A stretch of DNA of 64,000 nucleotides from assembly GCF_002858935.1 (NCBI RefSeq), contig NZ_PJRT01000007.1:186001-250000 (forward strand). Reading direction: 5' to 3'. This document shows positions 48,831 through 57,618 of the stretch, piece after piece. This DNA is from Pantoea endophytica. GTDB lineage: Bacteria; Pseudomonadota; Gammaproteobacteria; Enterobacterales; Enterobacteriaceae. The stretch's first letter is position 1; every line of letters begins with the position of its first letter. A program made the position numbers and the translations under genes. Under the pieces are notes generated by a model that saw only the letters and a program-made list of their open reading frames with translations, was not told the DNA's origin and ran no database searches.

Positions 48831-48995
48831 ATGCCACCAGTGTTACGGAAAACCCACCCTGTAGCAACCCGGCAGAATGCCAGCGCTGTCGCAAAAGCAC
48901 GGAAAATCAGGCGCTCACAGCCGCGCTTTAGCTCGATTACAGGCTCATGTTATGCTGCCAGACACAATCACACCTGCCTGCCGGACCCAAAAACC

Positions 48996-51257
48996 ATGAA
49001 AACTCGCGTGCCACACCTGGCGCACTGGGGCGCATTCACTGCCGTCACCGAAAACGATCGCCTGATTGGCTGTGAACCCTTCTTCGCCGATGCCGATCCC
49101 TCGCCGATGCTTAACACCATTCCTGAACTGGTCTATTCGGATAAGCGTATTCGCCAGCCGATGGTGCGCCGTTCATGGTTGAAGTCGCGTGAGAACAGCG
49201 ATCGCACCTTGCGCGGTCGGGAAGATTTCGTGGCGGTGGATTGGGATACCGCGCTGGATTTGGTGGCGGAAGAGAATCGCCGCGTGCGCGATCGCTACGG
49301 CGCAGCGGGCATTTTCAACGGCTCTTACGGCTGGTCATCGGCGGGACGCGTCAACCACGCGCGCACGCTGATCCGTCGCTTCTATTTTCAGGGCGGCGGC
49401 GGCGTCGATCAGCAAGGTAACTACAGCTGGGGCGCGGCGCAGTTCTTCCTGCCGTACGTGATTGGCACCTACATGCCGCTCACCGGCCGCGTCACCGACT
49501 GGCCGGAAGTGGTGCAGCACGCCGACATCTTTATCGCCTTCGGCGGCCTGGCGCTGAAAAACGCGCAGGTGGCGTCCGGCGGCGCAGGGCAGCACAGCCT
49601 GAAACCGGCGCTGGAGCAGCTCAGCGCCAAAGGCACGCCAATTATTAACATCAGTCCAATGCGCGATGACTGCCCGGCGTTCGTCAATGCCGAGTGGATT
49701 CCGATTCGCCCGAACACCGACGTGGCGCTGATGCTGGCGCTGGGTTTTGAAATCACCAGGCGTAACGCGCTGGATGAAAGCTTCCTCGCCAGCCACTGTA
49801 CCGGCTGGCCGCAGCTGCGCGGCTATCTGCTCGGTGAAAGCGATGGCATCGCCAAAACGCCTGAGTGGGCCAGCAGCATTACCGGCATTCCGGCGGCGCG
49901 CATTGCTTTGCTGGCGCAGCAGCTGATCGGCAAACGCAGCTTTATTACCTGCTCCTATTCGGTACAGCGCGCCCATCGCGGCGAGCAGCCGTACTGGATG
50001 ATGATTGCGCTGTCGTCAATGCTCGGTCAGCCAGGCTTGCCGGGCGGCGGTTTCTCCTTTGGTCATGGCTCGATGAACAGCGTCGGCAATCCGCGTCAGG
50101 ATGGCCCGGCACCCATGATGAGCACCGGCCCGAATCCGGGCAATTTGTCGATTCCAGTGGCGCGCATCAGCGACATGCTGCTCAATCCCGGCCAGCCGTA
50201 CGCATTCCAGGGTGAAACCCAGCACTATCCGGATATCCATTTGGTGCACTGGGCGGGCGGCAATCCGTTCCATCATCATCAGCAGCTCAATCGTCTGGTG
50301 GAAGGCTGGCAGCGCCCGGATACCGTGATTGTGCAGGATATCGTCTGGACGCCGGCGGCGCAGATGGCGGATATCGTGTTGCCCGCCACCACCACGCTGG
50401 AGCGCAACGACATCGGCGGATCGTCGCGCGATCGCTTCGTGCTGGCGATGCATCAGGCGATCAAGCCGCAGCATCAGGCGCGCAATGATTTCGACATCTT
50501 CGCTGATATCGCCGATCGCCTCGGCTATCGTGATGTGTTCACCGAAGGGCGCAATGAGATGCAGTGGATCGAGCATCTGTATCAGCAGTGCGCGGTAGCG
50601 CATGCGCGGCGTGATATTCCGTTCCCGGAGTTCGGGGAATTCTGGGAGCGCGGTTTTGTCGAGATTCCCGAAGGCGGCAAGCCGTTCGTGTTTATGGATG
50701 ATTTCCGCGCTAACCCAGAAACGCATCCAATTCAAACCGCCAGCGGCAAGATTGAGCTGTTCTGCCAAACTATTGCCGATTATCAGCTGGAAGATTTCGC
50801 CGGACATCCCGAGTGGCGCGAGCCGCAAGAGTGGCTGGGCGCGCCGCTCAGTTCACAGTTCCCGCTGCATATGATCTCGATTCAGCCATCCGATCGTCTG
50901 CACAGCCAGATGGACGCCACCGCCACGGTGCAAGGCAACAAAACCGCCGGACATGAGACGCTATATATGCATCCGCAGGATGCGGCAACGCGTGATATTC
51001 AGGATGGCGATGAGATTGAGGTGAGCAATGCGCGCGGGCGCATGCTGGCCGGTGTGCGCCTGACCGACGGGGTAACGCCGGGCGTGGTGATCATCGCCAC
51101 CGGCGCCTGGTTCGATCCTGGCTTTGGTCGCGCCTGGCAACCGTGGGATCGCGCCGGCAACCCGAATGTCCTGACATTGGATATCGGCACCTCGTCGTTA
51201 ACGCAGGGTCCTAACGCCATGAGTTGCCTGGTGGAAATCAAAAAACATCTGATGTGA
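48996..51257 (+). CDS. bisC: Molybdopterin S/N-oxide reductase, biotin sulfoxide reductase type
   Basis: 753 residues from the ATG at 48996 (MKTRVPHLAHWGAF). Member of the DMSO-reductase family: the molybdenum-ligating serine is expected at Ser115 in SYGWSSAGR. Further motifs are YFQGGGGVDQQGNYSWGAAQ, QRAHRGEQPYWM and the C-terminal MGD domain. No Tat signal and no N-terminal Fe-S cysteines are present, which points to cytosolic BisC rather than TorA/TorZ. E. coli BisC has 777 residues and is encoded elsewhere. It may reduce biotin or methionine sulfoxide. It is divergent from galR. Confidence 0.85.
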   Translation: MKTRVPHLAHWGAFTAVTENDRLIGCEPFFADADPSPMLNTIPELVYSDKRIRQPMVRRSWLKSRENSDRTLRGREDFVAVDWDTALDLVAEENRRVRDRYGAAGIFNGSYGWSSAGRVNHARTLIRRFYFQGGGGVDQQGNYSWGAAQFFLPYVIGTYMPLTGRVTDWPEVVQHADIFIAFGGLALKNAQVASGGAGQHSLKPALEQLSAKGTPIINISPMRDDCPAFVNAEWIPIRPNTDVALMLALGFEITRRNALDESFLASHCTGWPQLRGYLLGESDGIAKTPEWASSITGIPAARIALLAQQLIGKRSFITCSYSVQRAHRGEQPYWMMIALSSMLGQPGLPGGGFSFGHGSMNSVGNPRQDGPAPMMSTGPNPGNLSIPVARISDMLLNPGQPYAFQGETQHYPDIHLVHWAGGNPFHHHQQLNRLVEGWQRPDTVIVQDIVWTPAAQMADIVLPATTTLERNDIGGSSRDRFVLAMHQAIKPQHQARNDFDIFADIADRLGYRDVFTEGRNEMQWIEHLYQQCAVAHARRDIPFPEFGEFWERGFVEIPEGGKPFVFMDDFRANPETHPIQTASGKIELFCQTIADYQLEDFAGHPEWREPQEWLGAPLSSQFPLHMISIQPSDRLHSQMDATATVQGNKTAGHETLYMHPQDAATRDIQDGDEIEVSNARGRMLAGVRLTDGVTPGVVIIATGAWFDPGFGRAWQPWDRAGNPNVLTLDIGTSSLTQGPNAMSCLVEIKKHLM

Positions 51258-51354
51258 ATGGGCAACGAATAATCTCATCGCTGGTTACATTTTGCCGGTA
51301 ACTGTTGCGTTTAGGCGATGGTTTCCCAGCGTGCCACCTTGCTACAGTCAGGGT

Positions 51355-51431
51355 CCCAGAGGTATTGATGGGTGAACATCAAAAAGTTTTCTTGATTACA
51401 CCGACCTGCGCAGATGCGCAGGTTTTTTTTT
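51355..51431 (+). ncRNA. omrB: OmrA/OmrB-type small RNA, copy 1
   Basis: The predicted RNA begins CCCAGAGGTATTGATGGGTG, matching the shared 5' end of E. coli OmrA and OmrB that pairs with outer-membrane protein mRNAs. It ends with the terminator ACCTGCGCAGATGCGCAGGT plus nine T, as in OmrB. A TACAGT -10 at 51343-51348 sits correctly for a start at 51355. The length is about 77 nt. Omr RNAs are OmpR-activated in E. coli and lie beside galR there. An overlapping 64-codon ORF is rejected. Confidence 0.88.
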
Positions 51432-51530
51432 GCTTAACGAATCGAAACACAGTTTTCCTGTCAACTCGCTTTACGTTTCTTTATAACTGCAAGCAATAAG
51501 CTTCAGATTCACTTACAGCAGCGGATTGCC

Positions 51531-53261
51531 ATGCCTCAAATAAAAAAATTTCTGGGAAAAGACCAGATAAAAGCGCCCTTTAACCCGTTTCGTTTTCGCC
51601 TGATCTGCCTTGGCGTGTTCTGCTGTTTGGTGCTGTTGCTGATTTGCGTTGGTGACCTGCAGCTGATCAAGCATCCGATGCTGGAGCACGAAGCCGATCA
51701 GCGCTCGCTGCGTACCGTAACGTTGCCAACTAACCGTGGCACCTTGCTGGATCGCGACGGCCAGGCATTAGCGCTGAGCGTTCCGGCGCGTGACATCATC
51801 GCCGATCCAATGCGCGTGCTGGAGGCAAATCCCGATTTCACCAGCGCCAAATGGGCTTATCTGGCGGCCGCGCTCAATCAGCGTCCGGAAGATCTGCGCG
51901 CGGCCATCACCGCCAACCCGAAAAAACGCTTCCTCTATCTGGGCCGCAAAATCGAACTCGGCATCGCCAAAGATATCGCCGAGCTGAAACTCAAAGGTAT
52001 CAGCTCGGTGTATAACGACAGCCGCTTCTATCCAATGAGTGAAGCAGCTGCGCCGCTGATTGGTATTGTAGGGGCCGACAGCAATGGCCTGAACGGCATC
52101 GAGAAGGGCTTCGACCATGTGCTGCAGGGCGATCCAGGTAAAGAGGTTTATCGTCAGGATGGTGAAGGCAACATCATTGCGATGATCGATTACCAGCCGC
52201 CACAGCAGCCGCCAACCGTGCAGCTCAGTATCGATAAGTTCGACCAATTCACGCTCTACAGCAAACTGCGCGACGGCGTGCTGCTTAACAAAGCGGATTC
52301 GGGTGCGGCGGTATTGGTGAAAATCGATACCGGCGAAATTCTGGCGATGGCCTCTTATCCGTCGTTCAACCCGAACAACTATGAAAATGCCACGCCGGCG
52401 CAGATGCGTAACTCGGCGATCAACGACAGCTACGAACCCGGCTCCACGGTGAAACCGCTGGTGGTGATGGAAGGGCTGGAGCGCCATCTGGTGCGCGCCG
52501 ATTCGGTGATCGATACCACGCCGTACAGCGTCAACGGCCACTTAATTCGCGACGTTGGTCACTGGCCGCGCCTCACCATGACCGGCATTTTGCAGAAATC
52601 GAGTGACATCGGCGTCTCGCACATTGCGCTGGCGATGCCCGCTGAAGCGCTGGTTAATACCTATCAGGCATTTGGCCTGGGTAAACCTACCGGGCTGGGA
52701 TTGACCGGTGAGAGCGTGGGGTACTTCCCGCTGCACCGCGAGCGCTGGGCCGATATCGAACGCGCCACCTTTGCCTTTGGCTACGGCCTGCGCGTCACGC
52801 CGCTGCAGATTGCGCGTGAATACGCCACGCTTGGTTCGTACGGCGTTTATCGTCCACTGTCGATCACCAAAGTGACGCCGCCGGTGTTAGGCAAACAGGT
52901 GGCGAATCCGCAGGTGGTGCAAACCGTGGTGCATATGCTGGAGAGCGACGTACTGCCGGGCGGGACCGGGGTAAGAGCGGCGGTGCCGGGTTATCGTCTG
53001 GCGACCAAAACCGGTACCGCAGAGAAGATGGGCACCAGCGGTAAGTACGATGGCGGTTATATCAACTACACCGCCGGCATCGCGCCTGCCAGCCATCCGG
53101 AAGTGGCGCTGGTGGTGATGATCAATCATCCCACCGCGGGCGATCACTTTGGTGGCTCGGTGGCAGCACCGATCTTCGGCAACATCATGGGCCCGGTACT
53201 CAAGCACATGAACGTGGCACCCGATGCGATCTACAGTAAACCTTCTTCAGACAAATCTTAG
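51531..53261 (+). CDS. FtsI/PBP3-like peptidoglycan transpeptidase (second PBP3)
   Basis: 576 residues of the class B PBP plan. There is a single N-terminal transmembrane helix (LICLGVFCCLVLLLICVGDL), the NRGTLLDRDGQALALS pedestal motif and a transpeptidase domain with SxxK at Ser305-Lys308 (PGSTVKPL) and KTGT at 493-496. The second motif reads KSSD (357-359 SSD), where FtsI has SSN. It resembles FtsI throughout, but the locus is not the dcw cluster, so it is a paralogue, comparable in concept to Salmonella PBP3SAL. It lies precisely between the two omr sRNA genes. Confidence 0.9.
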   Translation: MPQIKKFLGKDQIKAPFNPFRFRLICLGVFCCLVLLLICVGDLQLIKHPMLEHEADQRSLRTVTLPTNRGTLLDRDGQALALSVPARDIIADPMRVLEANPDFTSAKWAYLAAALNQRPEDLRAAITANPKKRFLYLGRKIELGIAKDIAELKLKGISSVYNDSRFYPMSEAAAPLIGIVGADSNGLNGIEKGFDHVLQGDPGKEVYRQDGEGNIIAMIDYQPPQQPPTVQLSIDKFDQFTLYSKLRDGVLLNKADSGAAVLVKIDTGEILAMASYPSFNPNNYENATPAQMRNSAINDSYEPGSTVKPLVVMEGLERHLVRADSVIDTTPYSVNGHLIRDVGHWPRLTMTGILQKSSDIGVSHIALAMPAEALVNTYQAFGLGKPTGLGLTGESVGYFPLHRERWADIERATFAFGYGLRVTPLQIAREYATLGSYGVYRPLSITKVTPPVLGKQVANPQVVQTVVHMLESDVLPGGTGVRAAVPGYRLATKTGTAEKMGTSGKYDGGYINYTAGIAPASHPEVALVVMINHPTAGDHFGGSVAAPIFGNIMGPVLKHMNVAPDAIYSKPSSDKS

Positions 53262-53376
53262 TTAAATCAAAAGTGTAAGTGAGGTGTGGAGAATATTCAC
53301 ACCTCGTTTCACTTCCCCAAACACCGTTGCTTTTTGCACCTGTCTTTCACCGACTCAACGGTGCGAGTATGGAGAT

Positions 53377-53462
53377 CCCAGAGGTATTGATGGGTGTGAA
53401 ACAAGCTGCTTTGGCAGTACCCTGTTATTACACCGACCCACGCAGATGCGTGGGTTTTTTTT
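53377..53462 (+). ncRNA. omrA: OmrA/OmrB-type small RNA, copy 2
   Basis: Starts CCCAGAGGTATTGATGGGTG, identical to copy 1. The middle differs but contains GTACCCTGT, also found in E. coli OmrA. It ends with the terminator ACCCACGCAGATGCGTGGGT and eight T. The length of about 86 nt fits OmrA (88). A TATGGA at 53368-53373 is a plausible -10. Compensatory changes in the terminator stem relative to copy 1 (CCTGCGC/GCGCAGG to CCCACGC/GCGTGGG) support a real RNA. Two short overlapping ORFs are rejected. Confidence 0.88.
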
Positions 53463-53628
53463 GCCTGTAATTTAGCTCCGAACTGATCATCTTAATTACT
53501 CACTGCCTGTAATTTGTTCTTTTCTTTTTTAAAAGCCATGCGAAGATTGTGCCTTAAGGTTTTTCACAGGATTCAAACGAATCGGTGCCGCCTTACATCA
53601 CAGGATGAACGACAGCTAAGGATGCGTT

Positions 53629-55854
53629 ATGAAATTCTCCTATCCCATCAGAAACCTCAATGGCAGTGAATTCCAATCACATGATGAGGTGATGAGCCTT
53701 ATCGCCAGTGAACCGCATGGATCCTGGGCTATTGGTGCCAACGGCTTCTGGCATGGCGGAATACATATCAGTGATGTCTCCCAGCCATTTTCGGCACTCA
53801 TACCAGATGCACAGAACAGTGAAGATCCTGTGCCGCTGCAATTCATGACTGATGGCACAATCGTTGCCTATCGCTTAAATGACACCTACCCAACAGCGCG
53901 GCATTGCGGCACGACGCTTTGTCATAGTTCTTCGTTTGTGTTGGTGAAATCGCTTTGCAAACCAAATCCGGACAGAGAAGAAACCTGGTTAGAATTCTAT
54001 TGCCTGTACATGCATCTTGCTGCACTCAACGATTATCCCTCATCGCAGTGTTACAAAGTTGCTGCTGATCGCCGTGGTATCACACTGCGGCGTTTCAAAA
54101 AGGGGCATTTTGGCGTGCCTGAAGGTGACGAAGCTAAAAGGCAATACGCGCTTTATCCTGCGCCACCAAGAAGCGGTCAGGTCATTAATGATGGCGACCG
54201 GATTGTAGTCTCACGGCAAGGTCGGTTTTATCTTCACAAGAATGGAAAAAGCGAACTTAATACTTTCGGCCTTGCCAGGTTGCTGAAGGCTGGCAAGCCG
54301 GGCAAAGAACAGTTTTGGGTAACATTAGATCCTGAGCTGCTGGAGCCTGATGGGGAGATGTATGATCTTCTGCCAGACTGGATGGCAATTGCCGCCGATA
54401 AGGGCATCTCTAATGATGTAATAATTACGGATGAAGGTGATAAATGGAAAGTCAACGCCGGGACGCCATTAGGATTTATGGGCCTTACCGAAAGGCCAGA
54501 TACGACTGAGTTAGTTAAAAAGGAATGGTTCATTCATTTGGAATGCCTGAGTGTTGATAGCAGAATGCCTCGCTTTCTTTCTAATCCAGGCCGCGTTCAA
54601 ACCGATAAGCGTATGCTCAGAGCCGCAAAGGGTGAGCTGATTTATCTTCGAGATGATTTCCGTGAAACACCTGAATTTAGAGAGACGGGCGTTCCGTTAG
54701 GAGCACAGCAATTTTTGTCGCGTGATTCAGCCGTACCTCTCCTCGATGATGCCGAACGCTGGTGGTATAACGTCAGCGGTTCAGGCTGGTTGCCACAAGA
54801 TAAAGTTCTAATAACCGAACAGTTTGATTTGCTGAGCCAGGGTTTCACCCCTTTAGAAGAAGTGACCGTTAATGATGTATCAGAAACATTCAAAGAGAAC
54901 TGGGTTATTACTGCTCTGGAACTGATAGCAAGCAGTGCAGAGCACCAACGGGTTATGAAGCACGCTTTTGTTCCTGATAACTATCGCAGGCTTATCGCTA
55001 AGCTGGAAAATCCGCAATACGATGGCGTTAATGCCGTGCGTGGCGCCTTACGCGTTCGTCATTCTTTAGTTCGGGATGTCGTTGATCGGCTTGTTATTCG
55101 GCACCACAGCGAATGGTATGGATCGATCTCAAGCGGTCGTTGGAACGGGGTTTATAAAGATCTGGATGTTTTCGACAAGAAATATTGTGAGAAATGGCAA
55201 TCCGATATGGAGTGGATGAGCCAGGTTGAGCCGTTTAATCAGGACGAACCAATATGGCATTTTCATCCCATAGTATTTCTCGACGCATTAAAAGAATCAA
55301 AGAAGAAAGGGTGGGCACATAGTCCATTCGCTAATTTATTAGGTCGAGTGGAATCAAATAATGATTACACTGCCTATAATCGTACTTATCCGCATCCTAA
55401 ACCAACTAATAGTGAAGCAAAGTATGGGACAAGCCTTACTTCGTTGACTATTCAACAAGTCATGGACGCTCAGAAAAAACACGATATGTTTGCTACAGGC
55501 CGGTTTCAAATAATACCATCAACTCTAAAAGATGCCGTAAGTAAACTCGCACTTGATATGAATGCGTTGTATGACGAAAGTCTTCAGGATAAAATATTTG
55601 AAGAATATCTCATTAAGATTAAACGTAAACCTATTATTAATTTCTTAGAGGGGGATGGTAGCGTTGAAGACGCAATGTATGCATGGGCTATGGAATTTGC
55701 TTCTGCGGGTGTGAGGAAAGGGAAGAAGATCTCAAGAAATCGAATTGCAGATAGTGAAGGGGTTTCTTACTACACTGGTGATGGGCTAAATAAGGCTCAT
55801 ATCTTACCCGATAAAATGAAAGAACTATTGGAGGAGTCTAAAAATGGAATTTAA
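53629..55854 (+). CDS. Predicted peptidoglycan hydrolase toxin: M23-like plus lysozyme-like regions
   Basis: 741 residues, no signal peptide, AAGGA six bases before the ATG. Residues about 30-195 resemble an M23/LytM fold: WHGGIHISD (41-49), TDGTIVAYRL (74-83) and EFYCLYMHLAAL (122-133), then RSGQVINDGDRI. The middle (200-530) has SH3-like beta stretches. IWHFHPIVFLDAL (542-553) marks a module seen beside lysozyme-like regions of some type VI effectors. The C-terminal part has GRVESNNDYTAYN (572-584, candidate catalytic Glu575) and TGRFQIIPSTL (623-633), as in phage muramidases and transglycosylases. The next gene overlaps by 11 bases and encodes an exported protein, fitting toxin and immunity. 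There is no VgrG, Hcp or PAAR gene nearby. Secretion route and activity are inference. Confidence 0.7.
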   Translation: MKFSYPIRNLNGSEFQSHDEVMSLIASEPHGSWAIGANGFWHGGIHISDVSQPFSALIPDAQNSEDPVPLQFMTDGTIVAYRLNDTYPTARHCGTTLCHSSSFVLVKSLCKPNPDREETWLEFYCLYMHLAALNDYPSSQCYKVAADRRGITLRRFKKGHFGVPEGDEAKRQYALYPAPPRSGQVINDGDRIVVSRQGRFYLHKNGKSELNTFGLARLLKAGKPGKEQFWVTLDPELLEPDGEMYDLLPDWMAIAADKGISNDVIITDEGDKWKVNAGTPLGFMGLTERPDTTELVKKEWFIHLECLSVDSRMPRFLSNPGRVQTDKRMLRAAKGELIYLRDDFRETPEFRETGVPLGAQQFLSRDSAVPLLDDAERWWYNVSGSGWLPQDKVLITEQFDLLSQGFTPLEEVTVNDVSETFKENWVITALELIASSAEHQRVMKHAFVPDNYRRLIAKLENPQYDGVNAVRGALRVRHSLVRDVVDRLVIRHHSEWYGSISSGRWNGVYKDLDVFDKKYCEKWQSDMEWMSQVEPFNQDEPIWHFHPIVFLDALKESKKKGWAHSPFANLLGRVESNNDYTAYNRTYPHPKPTNSEAKYGTSLTSLTIQQVMDAQKKHDMFATGRFQIIPSTLKDAVSKLALDMNALYDESLQDKIFEEYLIKIKRKPIINFLEGDGSVEDAMYAWAMEFASAGVRKGKKISRNRIADSEGVSYYTGDGLNKAHILPDKMKELLEESKNGI

Positions 55855-56323
55855 TCGTTTTTGCAAGGGATTATTATTTATTCTATTGTTAGGGCTTGAA
55901 TCAGGCATTTCACAAGCGGAGACACATTTGTCTCTTTCTGATTTTAATGTCCATGATTCATACAAGGGACCGGTAAACCACAGAGAAAATGTTAAAAATC
56001 TGTCACCAAATCTTGCATGGGAATATAAAAATGCTAAAAAAATAAATTTTGCTGGGCATTATGTCCTCTTCACTTTCGGCAGTGGTGGTGGTTCATTAGG
56101 TTATGGCTTACTGGACGCTAGGTCGGGAATCTTAGTGGAAAGTGAAATTCCAAATTATTATGCTGAGGGATTAGAGAGCGATCAATTTAACATCAATAGT
56201 TCATTAGTTATCATAAAAGGGCAAGCTCTTGATGATGAAGATAATACAATAAAATATTTTTCACTAAAAGATGGTGCGTTGAAACTAATTAAAACAGTCA
56301 ATGTAGCTTCTGAAAATGAATGA
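55844..56323 (+). CDS. Small exported protein, candidate immunity protein 1
   Basis: 159 residues. Residues 1-25 form a signal peptide (FCKGLLFILLLGLESGISQAE). The mature part contains INFAGHYVLFTFGSGGGSLGYGLLDARSG, a beta-rich motif reminiscent of small periplasmic proteins of unknown function. The ATG lies inside the end of the hydrolase gene (11-base overlap, GGAGGAG in that gene as ribosome site), so the two are translated together. A periplasmic location is where an inhibitor of a peptidoglycan hydrolase would be needed. Clearly AT-rich. Confidence 0.7.
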   Translation: MEFNRFCKGLLFILLLGLESGISQAETHLSLSDFNVHDSYKGPVNHRENVKNLSPNLAWEYKNAKKINFAGHYVLFTFGSGGGSLGYGLLDARSGILVESEIPNYYAEGLESDQFNINSSLVIIKGQALDDEDNTIKYFSLKDGALKLIKTVNVASENE

Positions 56324-56410
56324 ATATTATTGGACAAGATGAAAAGCATTAATCATATCTGTCCACAAAAATTCTTTTCTAGACTTTAGTGGACATTAAC
56401 AGGACATTTC

Positions 56411-56848
56411 ATGATGAAATTTTTGGCTACTATTTTTTTTATTGTGTCTTTAACCGCTAAGGCTGATCTACCCAATGGAATTTGGTCTACAGAGTGTGGA
56501 GCAAGTGATGCATTTGACCTTAAGATCTCCAATTCTCTTTCAGATCTGGTCGTCAATGACAATCAAATCGTAGTGCAGTACGCATCCGTAATGGCTTCAG
56601 AAAATAAGGTGGACCTCTATTTTATCAAGCCTATCGACTTGGGACGTGGTGGAATGACCATTAACTGGAGCAATGTCAGTGGAGAAATGAGAATTGCAGA
56701 GCTAGCATTTTCTGGTGACAGCGGCGTCCTTAACTGGAGTGGGCTTTATGATATTAGCGACAACAAATATGTTTGGATAAATGAGCCCGACTTTGTTCAA
56801 AATTATTCTGAACATGGAGCCATCAACTTAAAACATTGCTCGCATTAA
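56411..56848 (+). CDS. Small exported protein, candidate immunity or orphan protein 2
   Basis: About 145 residues with a short signal peptide (MMKFLATIFFIVSLTAKA). The mature region, DLPNGIWSTECGASDAFDLKISN, is beta-rich with two cysteines (CGAS and KHCSH) that may form a disulfide. It lies 87 bp after candidate immunity 1. It is not recognisably a duplicate of it and could be a second immunity protein or cargo. It is AT-rich like its neighbours. Family not recognised. Confidence 0.6.
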   Translation: MMKFLATIFFIVSLTAKADLPNGIWSTECGASDAFDLKISNSLSDLVVNDNQIVVQYASVMASENKVDLYFIKPIDLGRGGMTINWSNVSGEMRIAELAFSGDSGVLNWSGLYDISDNKYVWINEPDFVQNYSEHGAINLKHCSH

Positions 56849-57139
56849 GTTCTAATCGCTAGCAAGGAAGTAACCCCTTAATTCAGCCCCATCCCAGATT
56901 ACTCAGTCCGTTCGTGGAAGAGGTATGTGTTTTTCACCCAATATTTACCACCGCGCGAACTCGCTCACACCTCTTGTCTGAGTCTTAACACTTCCCCGGC
57001 AACATAAAAATATCTGGTTGTGTAACCTGTATGTAACGCACCGCGATGTCGCATTCCATGGCGGTTCGCTAGCCCCTTACGGTGTTGGTAGCGCTTTAGG
57101 GGGCGATTTTTTATTGCGATTCGTTGAGGCCAACCCGCG

Positions 57140-57328
57140 ATGCCAAAAACCAAAGACCGCACGCCAAAAGGCGAGGGCCGCTCTTCGGCGTTTCAGTTAC
57201 GTATTCACCCGGAGCTGCACGAGCAGCTGCGCAGTTTGACCGACGACGACAACGTTACGCTGTCGTGCTGGTTAAAAGAGCTGGCGCGTCGCGAGCTACG
57301 CCGTCGCGGCATCGAACCGAAGGGTTAA
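57140..57328 (+). CDS. Small ribbon-helix-helix protein (HicB/Arc-like)
   Basis: 62 residues. SSAFQLRIHPELHEQLRSLT fits the strand-helix of an RHH DNA-binding fold, with VTLSCWLKELARRELRRRG as the second helix; the N-terminus is basic. Such proteins act as antitoxin or phage repressors. No toxin ORF lies beside it. The ribosome site is weak (GAGG 13 bases upstream), so the start is uncertain. The preceding 291 bp contain no convincing gene; a frame from 57018 reading GGSLAPYGVG faintly recalls phage P4 Ash. Confidence 0.6.
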   Translation: MPKTKDRTPKGEGRSSAFQLRIHPELHEQLRSLTDDDNVTLSCWLKELARRELRRRGIEPKG

Positions 57329-57332
57329 TCGT

Positions 57333-57407
57333 AAGGTCGTCATTTATGACGACCTTGCCAATGGCCGTACTGTGCGGCCTTCGGAACGGTCACCATGAAT
57401 GGCGACC
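57333..57407. repeat. Two GGTCG-type hairpin repeats upstream of the RND operon
   Basis: AAGGTCGTCAT pairs with ATGACGACCTT at 57333-57356. GGTCACCAT pairs with ATGGCGACC at 57388-57407 with one A-C mismatch. Both have the CGTAAGG or CCCTACGG edges of the family. The remaining 210 bp to the adaptor gene show no gene. Confidence 0.6.
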
Positions 57408-57618
57408 CTACGGGTGAGATATGCACGGACGGAATCGCCATCAAAAACCCGCAAAACGCTAAAAATCCCAACGATTTATGGCACGAAAGGTTTACCATTT
57501 TCCTTTGGAAAATATATTTTACGCAACCTTAACAACCCCGCTGAATCCGCCTCCCTACAATGGCTTTTTGAGTCATTACCTTCGTGACTATTCCCTTCCT
57601 ATCTTTTAGAGAACAACT

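Noticed and set aside
51305..51499. 64-codon ORF near bisC
   Set aside because: It covers the promoter and body of the first Omr sRNA, including its terminator.
53279..53475. Two overlapping 63-codon ORFs
   Set aside because: Both run through the second Omr sRNA and its T-run; no ribosome site.
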